Of a DNA stretch of 64,000 nt, positions 52,985 through 64,000 are shown in pieces (position 1 is the stretch's first letter; each line of letters begins with the position of its first letter). A model generated the notes under the pieces. The model did no database searches and was not told the origin of the DNA. It was given only the letters and a program-made list of their open reading frames with translations. The DNA lies in NCBI GenBank assembly GCA_021234155.1, contig JAJEKV010000037.1, positions 558,001-622,000 of the forward strand. Reading direction: 5' to 3'. Position numbers and translations under genes: made by a program. This DNA comes from Isoetes taiwanensis (Eukaryota; Streptophyta; Lycopodiopsida; Isoetales; Isoetaceae).

Positions 52985-53665
52985 TAAGTGACCTCACAAT
53001 CCAATCTCCCCATCTGTTCATAGGCCTGCCGAATCCATCACATGCGAAATTTGCAGGCCGAAATTTCTATCTCTAGCCCGATTTGGCAAACCCCAGTTAT
53101 ATCTTTGCCTTTCGCTACAAGCACCTGCTGCTGTCACCAAATGCGCTCTCTTTTCCGATCCGACTATTTCTATTTTTCTTCCCTGTCTGTTGAAACCATC
53201 AAATCAATAACAGGCAGATTTACCACGCCTCTCCAGGAATCGGATCTTCCAACAAAAGACCGTTCAAAAATTCTACTTGTTCATCCCCGTGTCTTCTGCT
53301 TTTCCTTTCATATAGTCTTCTATTCATCGAGCTTCAATTTTTTTCTTTCCACTATTATCGGCATGTCACCAATATCCTTATCAAATATTATGTCATTTAC
53401 CTCCAATTTTCTTACGAATGATGGATGCTGATTTCCAACTGAGTAAAACACCAAATTTGAATAGTTTTGATGTTTACCACATGCATTAAAGTATGGGAGT
53501 GCAAGAAATTGTGGTGAGGTGATGAATTTATGGATTGAAGAAGTCGGGCTCCTGGAACTAAGCATTTTGTTTTGAAGAAGTACATGACGAAGAAGTTAAA
53601 AATGCAAATTGATTATACGAATACACATATAATATATGAATAGATGACGTAGTATATGAAATACA
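52985..53665 (-). repeat. Large inverted repeat, right arm, outer segment
   Basis: Reverse complement of 36050-36722. The outer edge lies at AAATACAAACAAAACAAGG, a run similar to the T-rich start of the left arm. Confidence 0.88.
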
Positions 53666-53669
53666 AACA

Positions 53670-54980
53670 AAACAAGGTGCTGCGCACGAAGGGTTGCCCT
53701 CTGGTATCCTGAAGGGAATGTGCATATAGTCTTTGATGTGTAGTGCTCCGAACTAAGAATAAGTTCATGATTGTTTAATTTCGTTGATCTCAACAAACTA
53801 ATGTTACATACAGATGTTCCTCGTAACACATTAGTCCAGCTCAAAAATTAAAAGTTTTGCAAGTTTCGGCACAAAAATCCAACTTAATATGCTTTGCAAA
53901 TTGAAGCTCTGCTAAAAAACATATGCGGCAACAAGAAGCCTTGCTCAAAAATATTCGTGGCAACAAGAAGCTTTGCAACAGGAAGTTTTGCTAGGTGCGT
54001 ATATTGGCGACGACGGTCTGCTAGGAGTGTATCTCTGCAAGAAGATCCAGAAGCTCTGCAAGAAGTTCTGTAGAATGCTCTGCAATAAGCTCTGCTGTTG
54101 TTTACTTACGAGCTGTTTACCTTAAAGAGATTTCAGGTGTTTACTTTGACATTAGGTATTGTGTGATAAAGGTTGCCGGACTTAGCCATTCAATAGAGAT
54201 CGAGAAGAAGATCAAACGAATAGGCTGTATACGTGAATGGTTTGCCCAATCACGTGATTGAAAGATATACTCCTTTCATATTCCATGATAGCGAGTGTCA
54301 AATTTTCAGATTTCACTTTTCAAATTTCATATATTGCTTAACTGGAATTTGATACTAGCAATGGCATTGCATTTGTGTACATGTATTTGTTTCTAGGGTC
54401 AGTAAGTTGAAATAAGGAGTCAACTACTGAATCCCCTTGAAGATCAAGTTGGAAGGATATATAATTCCTGTTTTCATATGAAAATGCATCCTTAGATGTT
54501 GCAGGCATCAATGCATCAAAACAAATTAAGATAGCTTTGTTCTGCAAAAATCTCACTATTTTTACATTACAGCTTCTAGCAAATGCTACTATTCAGGCAT
54601 ATCCCTGCATACTATACAAATCATAGCCGCATAAATAATGTTTTGAGTCAAATTCTGCTTAGAAATGCAGAACCCTTTGAGCCCATGTTGCAATGAGATG
54701 GTGCGCAATTGCATAAGGACCTGGCACAAAAAGCTTTGTGGCTCTTCTATGGAACTAATGTCGGTAAGTGGCTCTAGATGCTACCAGAAACCTAAAGCTC
54801 GATTACAATGCTTCTATATTTCCAATCCTCTCAAATATCTTGGCCAAAACCCTAAAGTACGAAGTCTTGAGGCGTGTATATGCATTGGTTTATTTCACAG
54901 AACAGATGGCCGATGGAAAGGAAAGAAGCTCGACCTAAGAGCCTTCAAACTTCGTCAAACCAGCAGATCTGGAAGCCATC
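53670..54980. other. No gene recognised
   Basis: AT-rich. Degenerate repeats of AGAAGCTTTGCAA/AGAAGTTCTGTA type occur near 53900-54100. The frame 54665-55012 has no family signature. Confidence 0.4.
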
Positions 54981-54986
54981 TAGCCT

Positions 54987-55322
54987 ACAACAGTTGGGTA
55001 AAAACATGTTAGGGTGTACCACTTTTGGAACCTGCAAAAGTACATACACTAGGTACTTCAGAACTGAGTACTTTCTCATTTTTATTTTCATTAAAACTAG
55101 TACAAAAGTCCAAAATAAAAGTCAAGGACGCATTAATATTCAAGGTTAAGATAAAGATAATGCTACTGGAGACCAAAATATATATAAAAGTTCTAGAATG
55201 TACCTTTTATTGAGATATTACACAGGTACCCAGTACCCAGTCCTGGGTACCTTTTTAGGTACTTTTTTGGTCACTAAATAATACTTTTTAAGGGACACCC
55301 TAACATGCTTTTACCCAGTTGT
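54987..55322. mobile_element. MITE-like element
   Basis: Inverted ends of about 35 bp with a few changes: ACAACAGTTGGGTAAAAACA on the left, and ACAACTGGGTAAAAGCATG on the right read inward, both continuing TGTTAGGGTGT. It is 336 bp long, AT-rich and non-coding. The target duplication is not clear. Confidence 0.7.
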
Positions 55323-55329
55323 TCTGGTC

Positions 55330-56285
55330 ATCGGTAGGAAGAGAAGCAAAAAGCCTCGCACATGAACTAGAGTGACTGACAGTTTAAGGGAGCTAATAGT
55401 TTTTGGAATATCTCAAGCATATACCAGCATATCCAAGGAATATGCCGAAAACCCACATAGACCAAGGTTTGCCCCCTAGGGGCAACCCAAAAATCTCAAC
55501 TCGGCACCGACCAAATCTCTCGATTTCCCCTAATGCTTATCTAGGAAGACGTATTGAGGATGCCTATTGCCTGCGTTGATTCAAAAACATAGTAACTGAA
55601 TGTATTCAAAGAAATTCCAAATTTCCTTGGACACGTAGATTAAATTATAGTACACGTGGAGAACAAATTATGCTAATATATAAATTGTTAGTCATAAATA
55701 TGCAACCTCTATAAAATAAGATGCCAATGTAACGGCATTACACTAGTAATTGTTAGTAGTTTGTGTTGTGTGATGGTTGTGGTGGTACATTGTATCAAAC
55801 AGAAATCTTGGCAGCAGCCAAGGTTTTTGGGGCGATACATTTCTTGTAGTGGCAACATACTGTTGTATCCAAAGAAATTATTATGCAAAGTCCGCGATCA
55901 AAGACATACTACATGGCAACAACCAACGACTTAGAGAGAACATTGGTCACATTTACCTTTTTCACCCAAAAAAATTAAGTAAAAAATTGTTGGGCAATTT
56001 ACACTTTCAAAGATGTAGCAAATTCAATTCCTCTCAATTGCAATCTCACATGGCCAGACCTGTACATGATGGTAAATCATAAAGTAGGTTACAACTGTCT
56101 GGCTATTTTATGCCTAGCGCTAAATTATGCACTCCTTATGTATATTGGCAATGCCCAAATCGTCAAAATTTTCAAACAGAATATGAGCAACATGATCATA
56201 TAGCTATGAGACCCATACTGTACCACTAATCTTTGTTGGATGTCTCAAACAATTCCATGAGTCGAACACCCTCTTGGAAATATCC
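55330..56285. other. No gene recognised
   Basis: The intergenic region next to the nucleolin pseudogene 3' end. The forward frame at 55777-56082 lacks features. Confidence 0.4.
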
Positions 56286-57550
56286 CCTACTAGTCTTCAC
56301 CAAACGTAGTCTTCTTCCCTGCGAAAACGGAACATTAAAATATTAAGAACTTGAGAAAAGAACCAGGGCATACAGATACAGCACTACTAGTTTTTACCTG
56401 TGCCTCCAACAAGACTGACACTTTGCCTACCACCACCACGTCCACCAAAGCGACCACCTCGCCCACCTACAATTCGATCCCCACGACCTCCAAGACAAAC
56501 TCCAAAATGACCACGACCTCCAAAACCTCCAAAATGACCACCACCACGGGAACCACCATCAATATCAACTTTATCCACGACCAACCAATGACCATTTAGC
56601 TCTGCTCCATTTTTCTCCAAAGCATCTTGGTTCTTGAAACGAACATATGCAAATCTATTGAAATTAATGGTTAGATGCATACGTACATAATGTACAGCAA
56701 CAATCAACCATGCCAAGTGTCTTACCCTTTGATACTACCAGTTTCCCTGTCAGTAGGAAGACGGACTTGTCAACAGGACCATAAACCCCAAAGAACTCCG
56801 TAAGTGAGTTCCGTACCTATGACATTTATATTACCAAATGAGTACAAAATAAGAATAGATTTGAATAACAGTGTGAAACAGCTTACATTGTCTTCACTAT
56901 CAAACTTCTCAAAAGCTTTAACAAAAACTGTCTTTTCACTTCCCATCCTGGAATTGCTGAAAAACGCCATGTCTTAGCAAAGACTTGAAACATCATAGAC
57001 AACTTAAACAGATTTTCCTACCCTGACGATTTCCATTCTCCAGCAGGTGAACCCCACTCCCTCTTTGTGTTACTGCCAGGTGTACCAGTTCTGTCTCTTT
57101 CTTTTGCAAGGTCACAAAATATCTCTCTATTCTCAAGTGATTGTCCGGACTTTTGTAGAGCCTAGAAATGTAAATACAGATGTATAAATATTTGGAAATT
57201 TCTCTTCAACTAATTGATAACTTCCAACCTTTTGTGCAGCTTGTTCAGTAGCAAACTCCACGTGACCAAAACCACAGAAACTTCCAGTTTCATCTCGAGC
57301 AAGCCTCACAGAAACTACTTCACCGGCATCTTTGAAAAAATCAGCACTGTCATTCCATGACCATTAGTATGTTTTGATAAAAACATCAAAATGAAAGCAA
57401 TGGGAACTTACACTATGTCCTCATCACAGGCCCATGCCAACCACCTTGAGTAGCTGCCTGAGGAGTCCTGGGTAGAGCTTGCTTTTGTTGTTCGACTTAT
57501 TTTTCATATTTTACTGTTTGGCCATTTTCGGAAATAGACTTTGATTTTGG

Positions 57551-58547
57551 AATGGGACTCGCATGAAACCAACAAACCGCCCGACTTGCTTCTCATTCAT
57601 CTCAGCAGATTTTCTACAATGGTGGATAGTGGGTAGCCGCACACATGCAAACTACCCATAAAAAATAAAGGAAAAATCCAATTATATCATTTGGACCCCA
57701 ACAAAATACAATGCTAATAGAGACTGGGCTAGTGTACCTGCCGAAAGCTTATCACCGGGATTAAAAAAACCCCGCCCTTTCGGGTTTTCGAGGAAAAACC
57801 CTAGTGATAAGCCTTCGGCAAGGGGCTTGGACAAACGTAAGGCATAAAAATCGCTCCCAAAGCCCACGAATGGAAAAGTCGAAACAGATGCCGCCGCTAA
57901 ACGTACACGCACATCACCAACAAAACAACAAGACAAAACAAACCTCCCAGTGGAGGGGCTGATTCTGTAGCGTGCCACGCGATAAAAATACAATAACAAA
58001 GAAGGGGGAGGGTGGGTTCAAAGAGAATAAGGTACTGGCCGAGAGAGAAGAGGAAGCCGATGAGAAGTCGGGCGTAAACGCCTAAAATAGTGAACTCCCA
58101 ACGAGCGGGCATGCGCCCCCGCATGCATGCAAAACATGCATGCTCGTCCCATTCTAGAATGGCGATCCGATGTCTCGGATCGATGGGATTCTAGAATGGG
58201 ACTTGCATGAAACCAACAAATCGCCCGAATACCAAAGGACTTCCTTAACAAACTAGGATCGAGGACGAAGGTCACAGGATGAAGGCTAAAGGCCGAGAAA
58301 GGACAGCATGAAAGAAACGCCAAATTGGCCAAACCAGGCAGGAAGAAGCCCCTCCCCTGCCTGGAAACAATTCAAAGAGAATAAGATACTGCTGAGAGAG
58401 AAGAGGAAGCGCCGATGAGAAGTCGAAGCAGAAACGCGCCTAAAATAGTGAACTCCCAACCAGAACGGGCATGCGCCGCCCGCATGCATGCAAAACATGC
58501 ATGCTCGTCCCATTCTAGAATGGCGATCCGATGTCTCGGATCGATGG
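57551..58547. mobile_element. Tandem pair of short elements inside a nucleolin exon
   Basis: Copy 1 (57551-58186) and copy 2 (58195-58547) both start AATGGGACTYGCATGAAACC and end CTCGGATCGATGG, with the last 130 bp or so nearly identical. The flanks are GATTTTGG on both outer sides and GATTCTAG between the copies, so each copy is bordered by an 8-bp site. An inner inverted match (AATGGGAC...GTCCCATT) marks possible terminal repeats. No coding capacity. Confidence 0.75.
57744..57808. repeat. Hairpin within copy 1
   Basis: GCTTATCAC...GTGATAAGC arms with inner AAAACCC/GGGTTTT matches. Confidence 0.7.
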
Positions 58548-58821
58548 GATTTTGGCACCTGCAAAAGTTTATCTAATTGTTAGCATAATTGTTAAACAAT
58601 CACATGGTGCCAAAGTTTTACTTGCCTCGTCCTCGCTTTCACTTTCGCTGTCACTCTCACTTGAACTCTGAGCCTTGGACTTTGGTGCTTGAGGTTTAGC
58701 TGTTGTCTGGGCTTTTGGTGTCTGAGTCTTTGGTGCCTAAAATATAATGATTCAGTACAAAATTACCCCAGGAAAATTACCTCCTCTTTATCACTATCTT
58801 CTTCATCATCACTATCTTCAT

Positions 58822-60414
58822 TGTGACGTCCCCTACTCCTTATACGATGCCCGCATCGTATTCGAAGGAGGAGCATTCCCCCTGGCAGCTGCCTGACAGG
58901 GGCCATCCACCTGACTCTACTCCCATCGGGGTGAGCCAGCAAGGGAAGAATGGATGTGTCATTCACCCGTCTTCCATCGGGTCGACCTATCTGCGGAAGC
59001 GTGAACAAACAAACGTGAGCACAACTAACAATATACAATCACCATAGAGATAGCAACATCATGGAGATAACAATACCTTCATAGCAACAACAACAAGGGG
59101 AGTTCCTACCCAGGGCTCAGACTCAAGAGGGATGACTGACGGCTAAGTCTCCAGAGTTCATTGCAGACAGAATTCATGGCAATGGATTTGGCTGGCATAG
59201 AACATGGCTTAGGGTAGTCCACTCCATCCGCCCCTCCCGCACACTTTTGCAGTAGGTGAAAGGTGTTGGGACTTGACCGTAGCCTGCTTGGGGTGAATAG
59301 CCAAAGGGGCTACTACTGGCGGGTTGCATCTCCCAGCCCCAGATGAGGCGGGAAGAGAGTTTCCTCTCCTCGGAGGCATCCATGCTCATCGCAGCTGGCT
59401 AGAGGGCCACTTGCCCTTATTCGACTTGAACTCACCGGAAGGTCATATTCACTACCCCACGAGTGTCGAGCTCATGCCTTGCCCACACGCTAAAGGTGAC
59501 AAGCCATTAAGCCTAGCCCTTGAGAGACCCCCGATAGGCTTTACTACCGGAGGGGTCGGTCAGCGATGAGACAAGTTCCTCCTTATCAACCGCCTTGCCC
59601 CTTCACCCTGCCCGGTGGGCTCGTGCACGGGCCGCATTTATGTGGGAACTAAGGTACTATGCTAGGAGCATCTACTACCACGACCTTTATGTCTCTACCC
59701 CCTTCCCAAAACAAGGAGATCACGAGTGGAATACATACAATATCACAGAACAGAAATAGAGAATCACATCAATCTATCTACTTAACATCCAATGTTAGGT
59801 TCATTCGTTAGAGTCTCAGATCTAGGGATCTACAAGGCTTCTGGAGATGATCTAACATACTAAATCGGCATATTGCCACGCCCAAAGACGGTTTTGCACA
59901 ACAGAACAACTGGATACCTGCTCCTTGGCTTGCTCCTGATCCTCGGAAAGCATCCATGCTCCTGGTCTTGCCGAAGACGACTGCTACTCAACAACATGTT
60001 GTGCAATTCCGACTTTTCGGAGCCTGGCAATGCGATTTTGAGTCCTACCTTGGCCGAATTGGCCCAGGGGAACCCTAATTGCGATAGAGGAAAGGAAGCT
60101 CTAGAGAACCCTAATTGGCAAAGTGAAAAGGAGAGCTAGGGTCTAGGGTTTTAGCCCTTATATAGACCCTATCTAGGTTAGGGCATCCACATAGACAAAT
60201 GGCTTTAAGCCATTTGGAAATGGATGAACAAGGAACCTTTTTGTTGTGTATGTTTAATTACATACCCAACATCCAAAGTTGCCCCCTAGGTGCAACCTTT
60301 AGCTCCTAGGTGCAACGTTATCCCGCTCTCAAGTACATGTCATCCGTGATATGTACGTGTGACGTGGTAGTATAATATACGTATTAGGAGCGTATATTAT
60401 GCTGGAACGTCACA
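58822..60414 (-). repeat. Gypsy2 3' LTR
   Basis: 1.59 kb with mirrored ends TGTGACG/CGTCACA. On the reverse strand a TATATAAGGGC motif (near 60155) precedes GGTTTTAGACCC-like text and may be the promoter. Left flank bases TTCAT (58817-58821) are the presumed target copy. Confidence 0.88.
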
Positions 60415-60453
60415 TTCTCCCCACCTTGACTTGATGCTGTCCTCAGCATCACG
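60415..60453 (-). promoter_or_regulatory. Gypsy2 polypurine tract and hairpin
   Basis: The reverse strand reads GATGCTGAGGACAGCATC (stem of 7, loop AGGA) followed after a short gap by AAGGTGGGGAGAA next to the LTR. Same layout as gypsy1 19603-19639. Confidence 0.85.
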
Positions 60454-61250
60454 CGTCTCCCCACCTTGGGTCCCTGCATATCCTGTAATTACAGAACTTT
60501 TACATCCATGTTATATTAATTACCTCAGGTAATATTTATAGTTTATTGTAATTGTACTGTGGTGAGAGGCTCTTCCGTCCTCTTCTTCATAATCTCTTAT
60601 TGACAAAAATTAACATCGGTTATAGTTTAGAAGTTTTAAGCTAGAACTCCATGTCGCCTCCTCACAACACATTATGGCCAAAATTATGTGTTGTGAGTTC
60701 TCGTAGCGCTATCCTCCTGCCGCTTAGTCCTTCTAATTGCCTGCAGGATGTACGCTACGTTAGTACATTTTTTTTAATTATTATAAAGGTTGGTTGTAAG
60801 GGAACCACCCATTAAATACAATTATATGGATGCAAGGCATATCTCCCGGCATAGGAAGATTATGTTTCTTCCATCATGGCCGAGGAGAGAGCGCCCTATC
60901 ATGCCTATATGCCGCTCATGCCTACACCTGTAGTTGCCTAGCGTGGGACTTGGGTCCTTCCCGTATATGGGGCGTGAAGGGCCCTCCCCTGTAGGCATTG
61001 ACTAGAGGTGCTTTTCCTATCAATGCATACCTGAATGACCTCCTTTCTCTCGAGGTCGTCTACTTCCGTGGAACAGAAGTAGACTTCTAATCTACCTTCC
61101 ACTCACTCAAGCGGAAACGCGGTCATGCCTACATTGACATTACACCACGCCCTAGAGAACCTTAATGGTCTCATCATCGGTAACAACGCATGCAACCCAT
61201 GCCTAGCATAGGCTGCATGCGTAGATTAACCTTAGCTACACATGCTTTAA
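60454..61250. other. Gypsy2 3' untranslated stretch
   Basis: No gene. Short self-complementary text such as GCATGCAACCCATGCC and GGCATTGACTAG-type motifs occurs near 60960-61220. Confidence 0.5.
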
Positions 61251-61251
61251 T

Positions 61252-64000
61252 CTAACCCCAAATCGACATGCCTGAGCCGACTTCTTGGTTGCTGATGTCG
61301 ACTACTTCGGTGACGAGCCGACCCTTGCATTGCTCCATAAACTCGGGGTACTGCTTCTTAAGATCCGATTCCAGTACCCACGTAGCATCTTCCACTGGTA
61401 AGTGCTTCCACTTCACAAGGTATTGGAGAAATTTTGACCTTCTCGTCTTCTTATAAGATCTATTAAGAAGGACTTCCGGGACGATTTCAAAATGCTCGTC
61501 CGTCATTTCTAAAAACTCATTTGTCTCCAATACTTCCTCGGGGTTTGGGGTGTGCCTCTTTAGCGAGACTTACATTGGAAAACTTTATGGATTTTTTAAG
61601 ATGTCTTTGGCAGGTCCAACTTGTAGGATTGGGTACCTACTCTCTTCTCTATCCTGAAGGGTCCAGCCCATCTTGGAGCAAGCTTCTTGCAATTGCCGAT
61701 GCGGAGCTTGGCCTGCTTGACTTTGATCTTCAACCAAACTTTGTCTCCCACTTCAAATTCTCTTACTGTCCTATGCTTGTCGTGATGCTTTTTCTGCCGC
61801 TTGCTTTGCAAGGAGGTATCCTCTCACTTCCTCCACCAAGTCTTGCATTTCCGAAAGCATCTGCTGGGAGACTTCCACCTTGGACATAGGGTTGTGCCAA
61901 GTATCCGGGGTAAGACACTGATACCCGTAATTAATCATAAAAGGGCTCATCTGCGATGACTCCTGCTTGGTGCTGTTGTATGCAAACTCTACTAAGTGGA
62001 TGAAATCATCCCACTTGGATTGCTTGTTCCATACATAGCTTCTTAACATATCTTCGATGATCCTGTTTGTCCTCTCCGTCTGACCACCTGTTTGTGGATG
62101 ATATGCCGTGCTCATCGAAAGCTTTGTCTGGATGGTGGTGAATAGGTCCTGCCAAAAGGCGCTCATAAACTTGGAGTCTCTATCCGAGATTATCTCCCTC
62201 GGCATGCCATGGAGCCTAAAAATCTCCTTAACAAATAGGTTAGCCGTGTCTAATGCCGTATCGGTTGTCCTGCACGGCACAAAGTGTGCCATCTTTGACA
62301 ACTTATCTACTACCACCATCAAGGCATCTTTGCCCCTTGCTGTTCTTGGGAGTCCTGTAATGAAATCCATGCTTATTACCTCCCACTTAGCGTTGGGTAC
62401 GGGCAATGGTTCCAAGGCACCTGGAATCCGGAGTTGTTCCGCCTTTGTCTGCTGGCATATCTGGCACTCTCTAATATATTTTGCTATTTCCTTCTTCATG
62501 CCGGGCCAATAATAACTGCTTCTAATCTTGAAGTATGTCTTCATGAACCCTGCATGCCCTGCTATGGGACTATTGTGTGTATCATTCAAGATAAGCTTTC
62601 TAACTTCCGAAGATTTTGGCACACACAATTTATTTTTATAGTATACAAATTTCCCTCCTTCTTGTAGTGCCTGAACATCTCCCTTTCCTTGTCGGTCCTG
62701 GCCTCTTTGGAAATGCTCGCCCAAACTTCCTTGAAGTCGAGGTCCGTCGGCAATTTTTCCTCAATCTTCTTGCCAAACTCGCTTACGAGTGTTGATATGG
62801 CGTTACAATGAATTCTTGTTGCTAATGGCTTCCTGGAAAGGGCATCCGCAACCACGTTGAGCTTCCCTGGCTTATAACTTATCTCAAAGTCATATTCTTC
62901 CAAGAATTCCATCCATCTCCTTTGCCTCAAATTGAGGAGCTTGCGTAAATATGTATTGAAGGCTTTGATGATCTCGTGTCTAGCTGGAATTTTCTTCCCG
63001 TAGATAATGCCTCCAAATTCTTAAAGCCCTTACTATGGCCGGAGCTCTTGATGATCGTTGGGTGGCGCTGCTTTCGGCGTCGTTCAACTTCTTGGAATCA
63101 TAGGCCACTACTCTTTTCCTCTGCATGAGGATTTGCGCTGTCGTTGTCCTGCTAGCATCTGTTGCTTCTGAGCTTATCTTTAGTCGGATCCGGCAAGACC
63201 AAAGCGGGCGCCGTCGTCAAAGCTTCCTTTAGTGTCTCAAATGCTTTTTGGGCCTTGTTTTGCCAATGAGATGCCCAATCTTTTATCTTCCCATGTGAGA
63301 TCCGCACGGCGCTGCTACCTTGGCAAAATTCTTCACAAATCTTCTATAATAGCCTGCTAGGCCTAGGAAGCTCTCGACTTCATGCGTGTTCTTAGGTGCC
63401 GCCAGCCGATCACGGCCGATCTTTTGTGGTGCGTGGAAATGCCCGCCTGGCTGTGATCACGTGCCCCAAGTACTCCACTCTTTCCGGATTCGAAGTGGCA
63501 CCGATAACCGCAAAGAGTTGATGCCTTCTTAACTTTTCAAGCACCTTCCTCAAATGTTGGGCGTGCTCCTCCACGCACTTTGTTGTACACCAAGATATCG
63601 TCGAAGAAGACTATGATGAAGGAATCTAAAAAATTAGCGGAAGACGCCGTTCATTAACCTCATGAATGTGGCTGGCGCATTAGACAATCCAAAGGGCATA
63701 ACTGTGAACTCATAGTGCCCATATCTTGTCCTGAACGCTGTCTTATGGATGTCTTCCTCTTTGATCCTAATCTGGTGATACCCTGATCTGAGATCTATTT
63801 TGGAGAAGATCTTTGCTCCCTGCAACTGATCCATTAAGTCGTCTGACCTAGGCAAGGCATACTTATTTTTGATGGTGTGCTTATTTAACTGGCGGTAATC
63901 AATGCACATCCTACGGCTCCCATCCTTCTTCTTCACAAAGAGAATAGGGGCTCCGAACGGGGAGACACTAGGTCTTATGAACCCTAGGTCTAGCAATTCT
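61252..64000 (-). pseudogene. Gypsy2 pol: RT, RNase H, integrase, chromodomain
   Basis: Read leftward. RT from 63996 has [38 protein letters not shown] and [14 protein letters not shown] frame break near 63630 is followed by FFDDILVY, the catalytic pair. RNase H is decayed to ISYKPGKLNVVADALSRKP near 62860. Integrase (62724-61771) has the full H-H-C-C zinc region, MDFITGLPR (first Asp), DRDSKFMSAFWQDLF (second) and YHPQTGGQTERTNRI (Glu): all three catalytic residues present. After one shift comes the GDKVWLKIKVKQ block. A chromodomain follows at 61530-61252 (FLQYLVKWKHLPVEDATWVL). It is less decayed than gypsy1 and useful as its reference. Confidence 0.92.

Larger units (their letters stand above)
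56290..58820 (-). pseudogene. Nucleolin-like gene, 3' part, disrupted
   Basis: Reading leftward: acidic exons (58820-58780 EDSDDEEDSDKEE; about 58735-58628, ending SSSESDSESESEDE before a GC-AG-type donor). Then a linker exon split by a tandem insertion. RRM1 pieces follow (about 57350-57229 FFKDAGEVVSVRLARDETGS; about 57165-57020), then RRM2 (NSRMGSEKTVFVKAFEKFDS; about 56815-56722; 56654-56398 with FAYVRFKNQDALEKNGAELN). The Gly/Arg-rich tail and a last exon (56318-56290) giving the family ending KKTTFGED come last. Nucleolin binds pre-rRNA in the nucleolus. A stop in the linker, a 1-base deletion in RRM2 near 56755 and two insertions mark a pseudogene. The 5' end is beyond gypsy2. Confidence 0.88.
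58822..64000 (-). mobile_element. Gypsy2: chromovirus-type Ty3/gypsy, reverse orientation, runs off the window
   Basis: The 3' LTR lies at 58822-60414 and the polypurine tract and hairpin just right of it. Pol is read leftward from the window end. The LTR start TGTGACGTTCCAGC and the tract match gypsy1, so both belong to one family. It interrupts an acidic exon of the nucleolin pseudogene. The second LTR and its target copy lie outside. Confidence 0.9.

Overview
This window looks like land-plant nuclear DNA from a large, repeat-dominated genome. The evidence is GT-AG introns, initiator-Met-tRNA primer binding sites on Ty3/gypsy elements, plant-type LINE and hAT-like insertions, and two recognisable plant genes: an eight-exon START-like lipid-binding gene and a nucleolin pseudogene. 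Nothing in it is bacterial. A seedless plant or gymnosperm would fit the repeat load, but that is inference and the species cannot be read from the sequence. Many reading frames carry single-base shifts, from age or from assembly error. All calls come from reading the sequence; no profile or database search was run.

Layout, left to right. Positions 1-395 hold a reverse-strand gypsy protease fragment. From about 450 to 29190 lies 'locus B', a multigene region of unknown type. Its first gene starts at 588 and is split inside a short intron by gypsy1 (888-21139, chromodomain lineage). Gypsy1 is itself split inside its integrase by a 12.2-kb DNA transposon, 'element A' (5325-17487). Element A has perfect 32-bp terminal inverted repeats and a TAAT target duplication. 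It carries several leftward ORFs, including an FCP1-like phosphatase domain, and a rightward DUF7869-like transposase. Three layers are therefore nested.

Locus B resumes at 21140. It has an unknown gene (B1), a multi-exon gene (B2), a gene joining a DUF8039-like domain to a histone H3-like fold (B3), two leftward paralogs (B4, B5) and one more ORF (B6). Most of the gaps between genes hold clusters of a GC-rich palindrome with core CGCACCGTGGCCACGGTGCG at a period near 57 bp. Element A has its own, different palindrome set. Element-encoded factors acting on element-specific palindromes, plus an element-encoded H3-like protein, is the most interesting hypothesis here.

Positions 29340-36050 hold scrambled transposase fragments and a truncated gypsy (gypsy4: gag, protease and one LTR). 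Positions 36050-53665 form a large inverted repeat whose arms flank the START gene, a hAT-like element and a LINE ORF1 fragment. The left arm was later hit by gypsy3 (37038-42984), which contains a 5'-truncated LINE. Positions 56290-58820 are the 3' half of a nucleolin pseudogene, broken by a tandem pair of short elements and by gypsy2 (58822 to beyond the window end). Gypsy2 is a relative of gypsy1 in reverse orientation.
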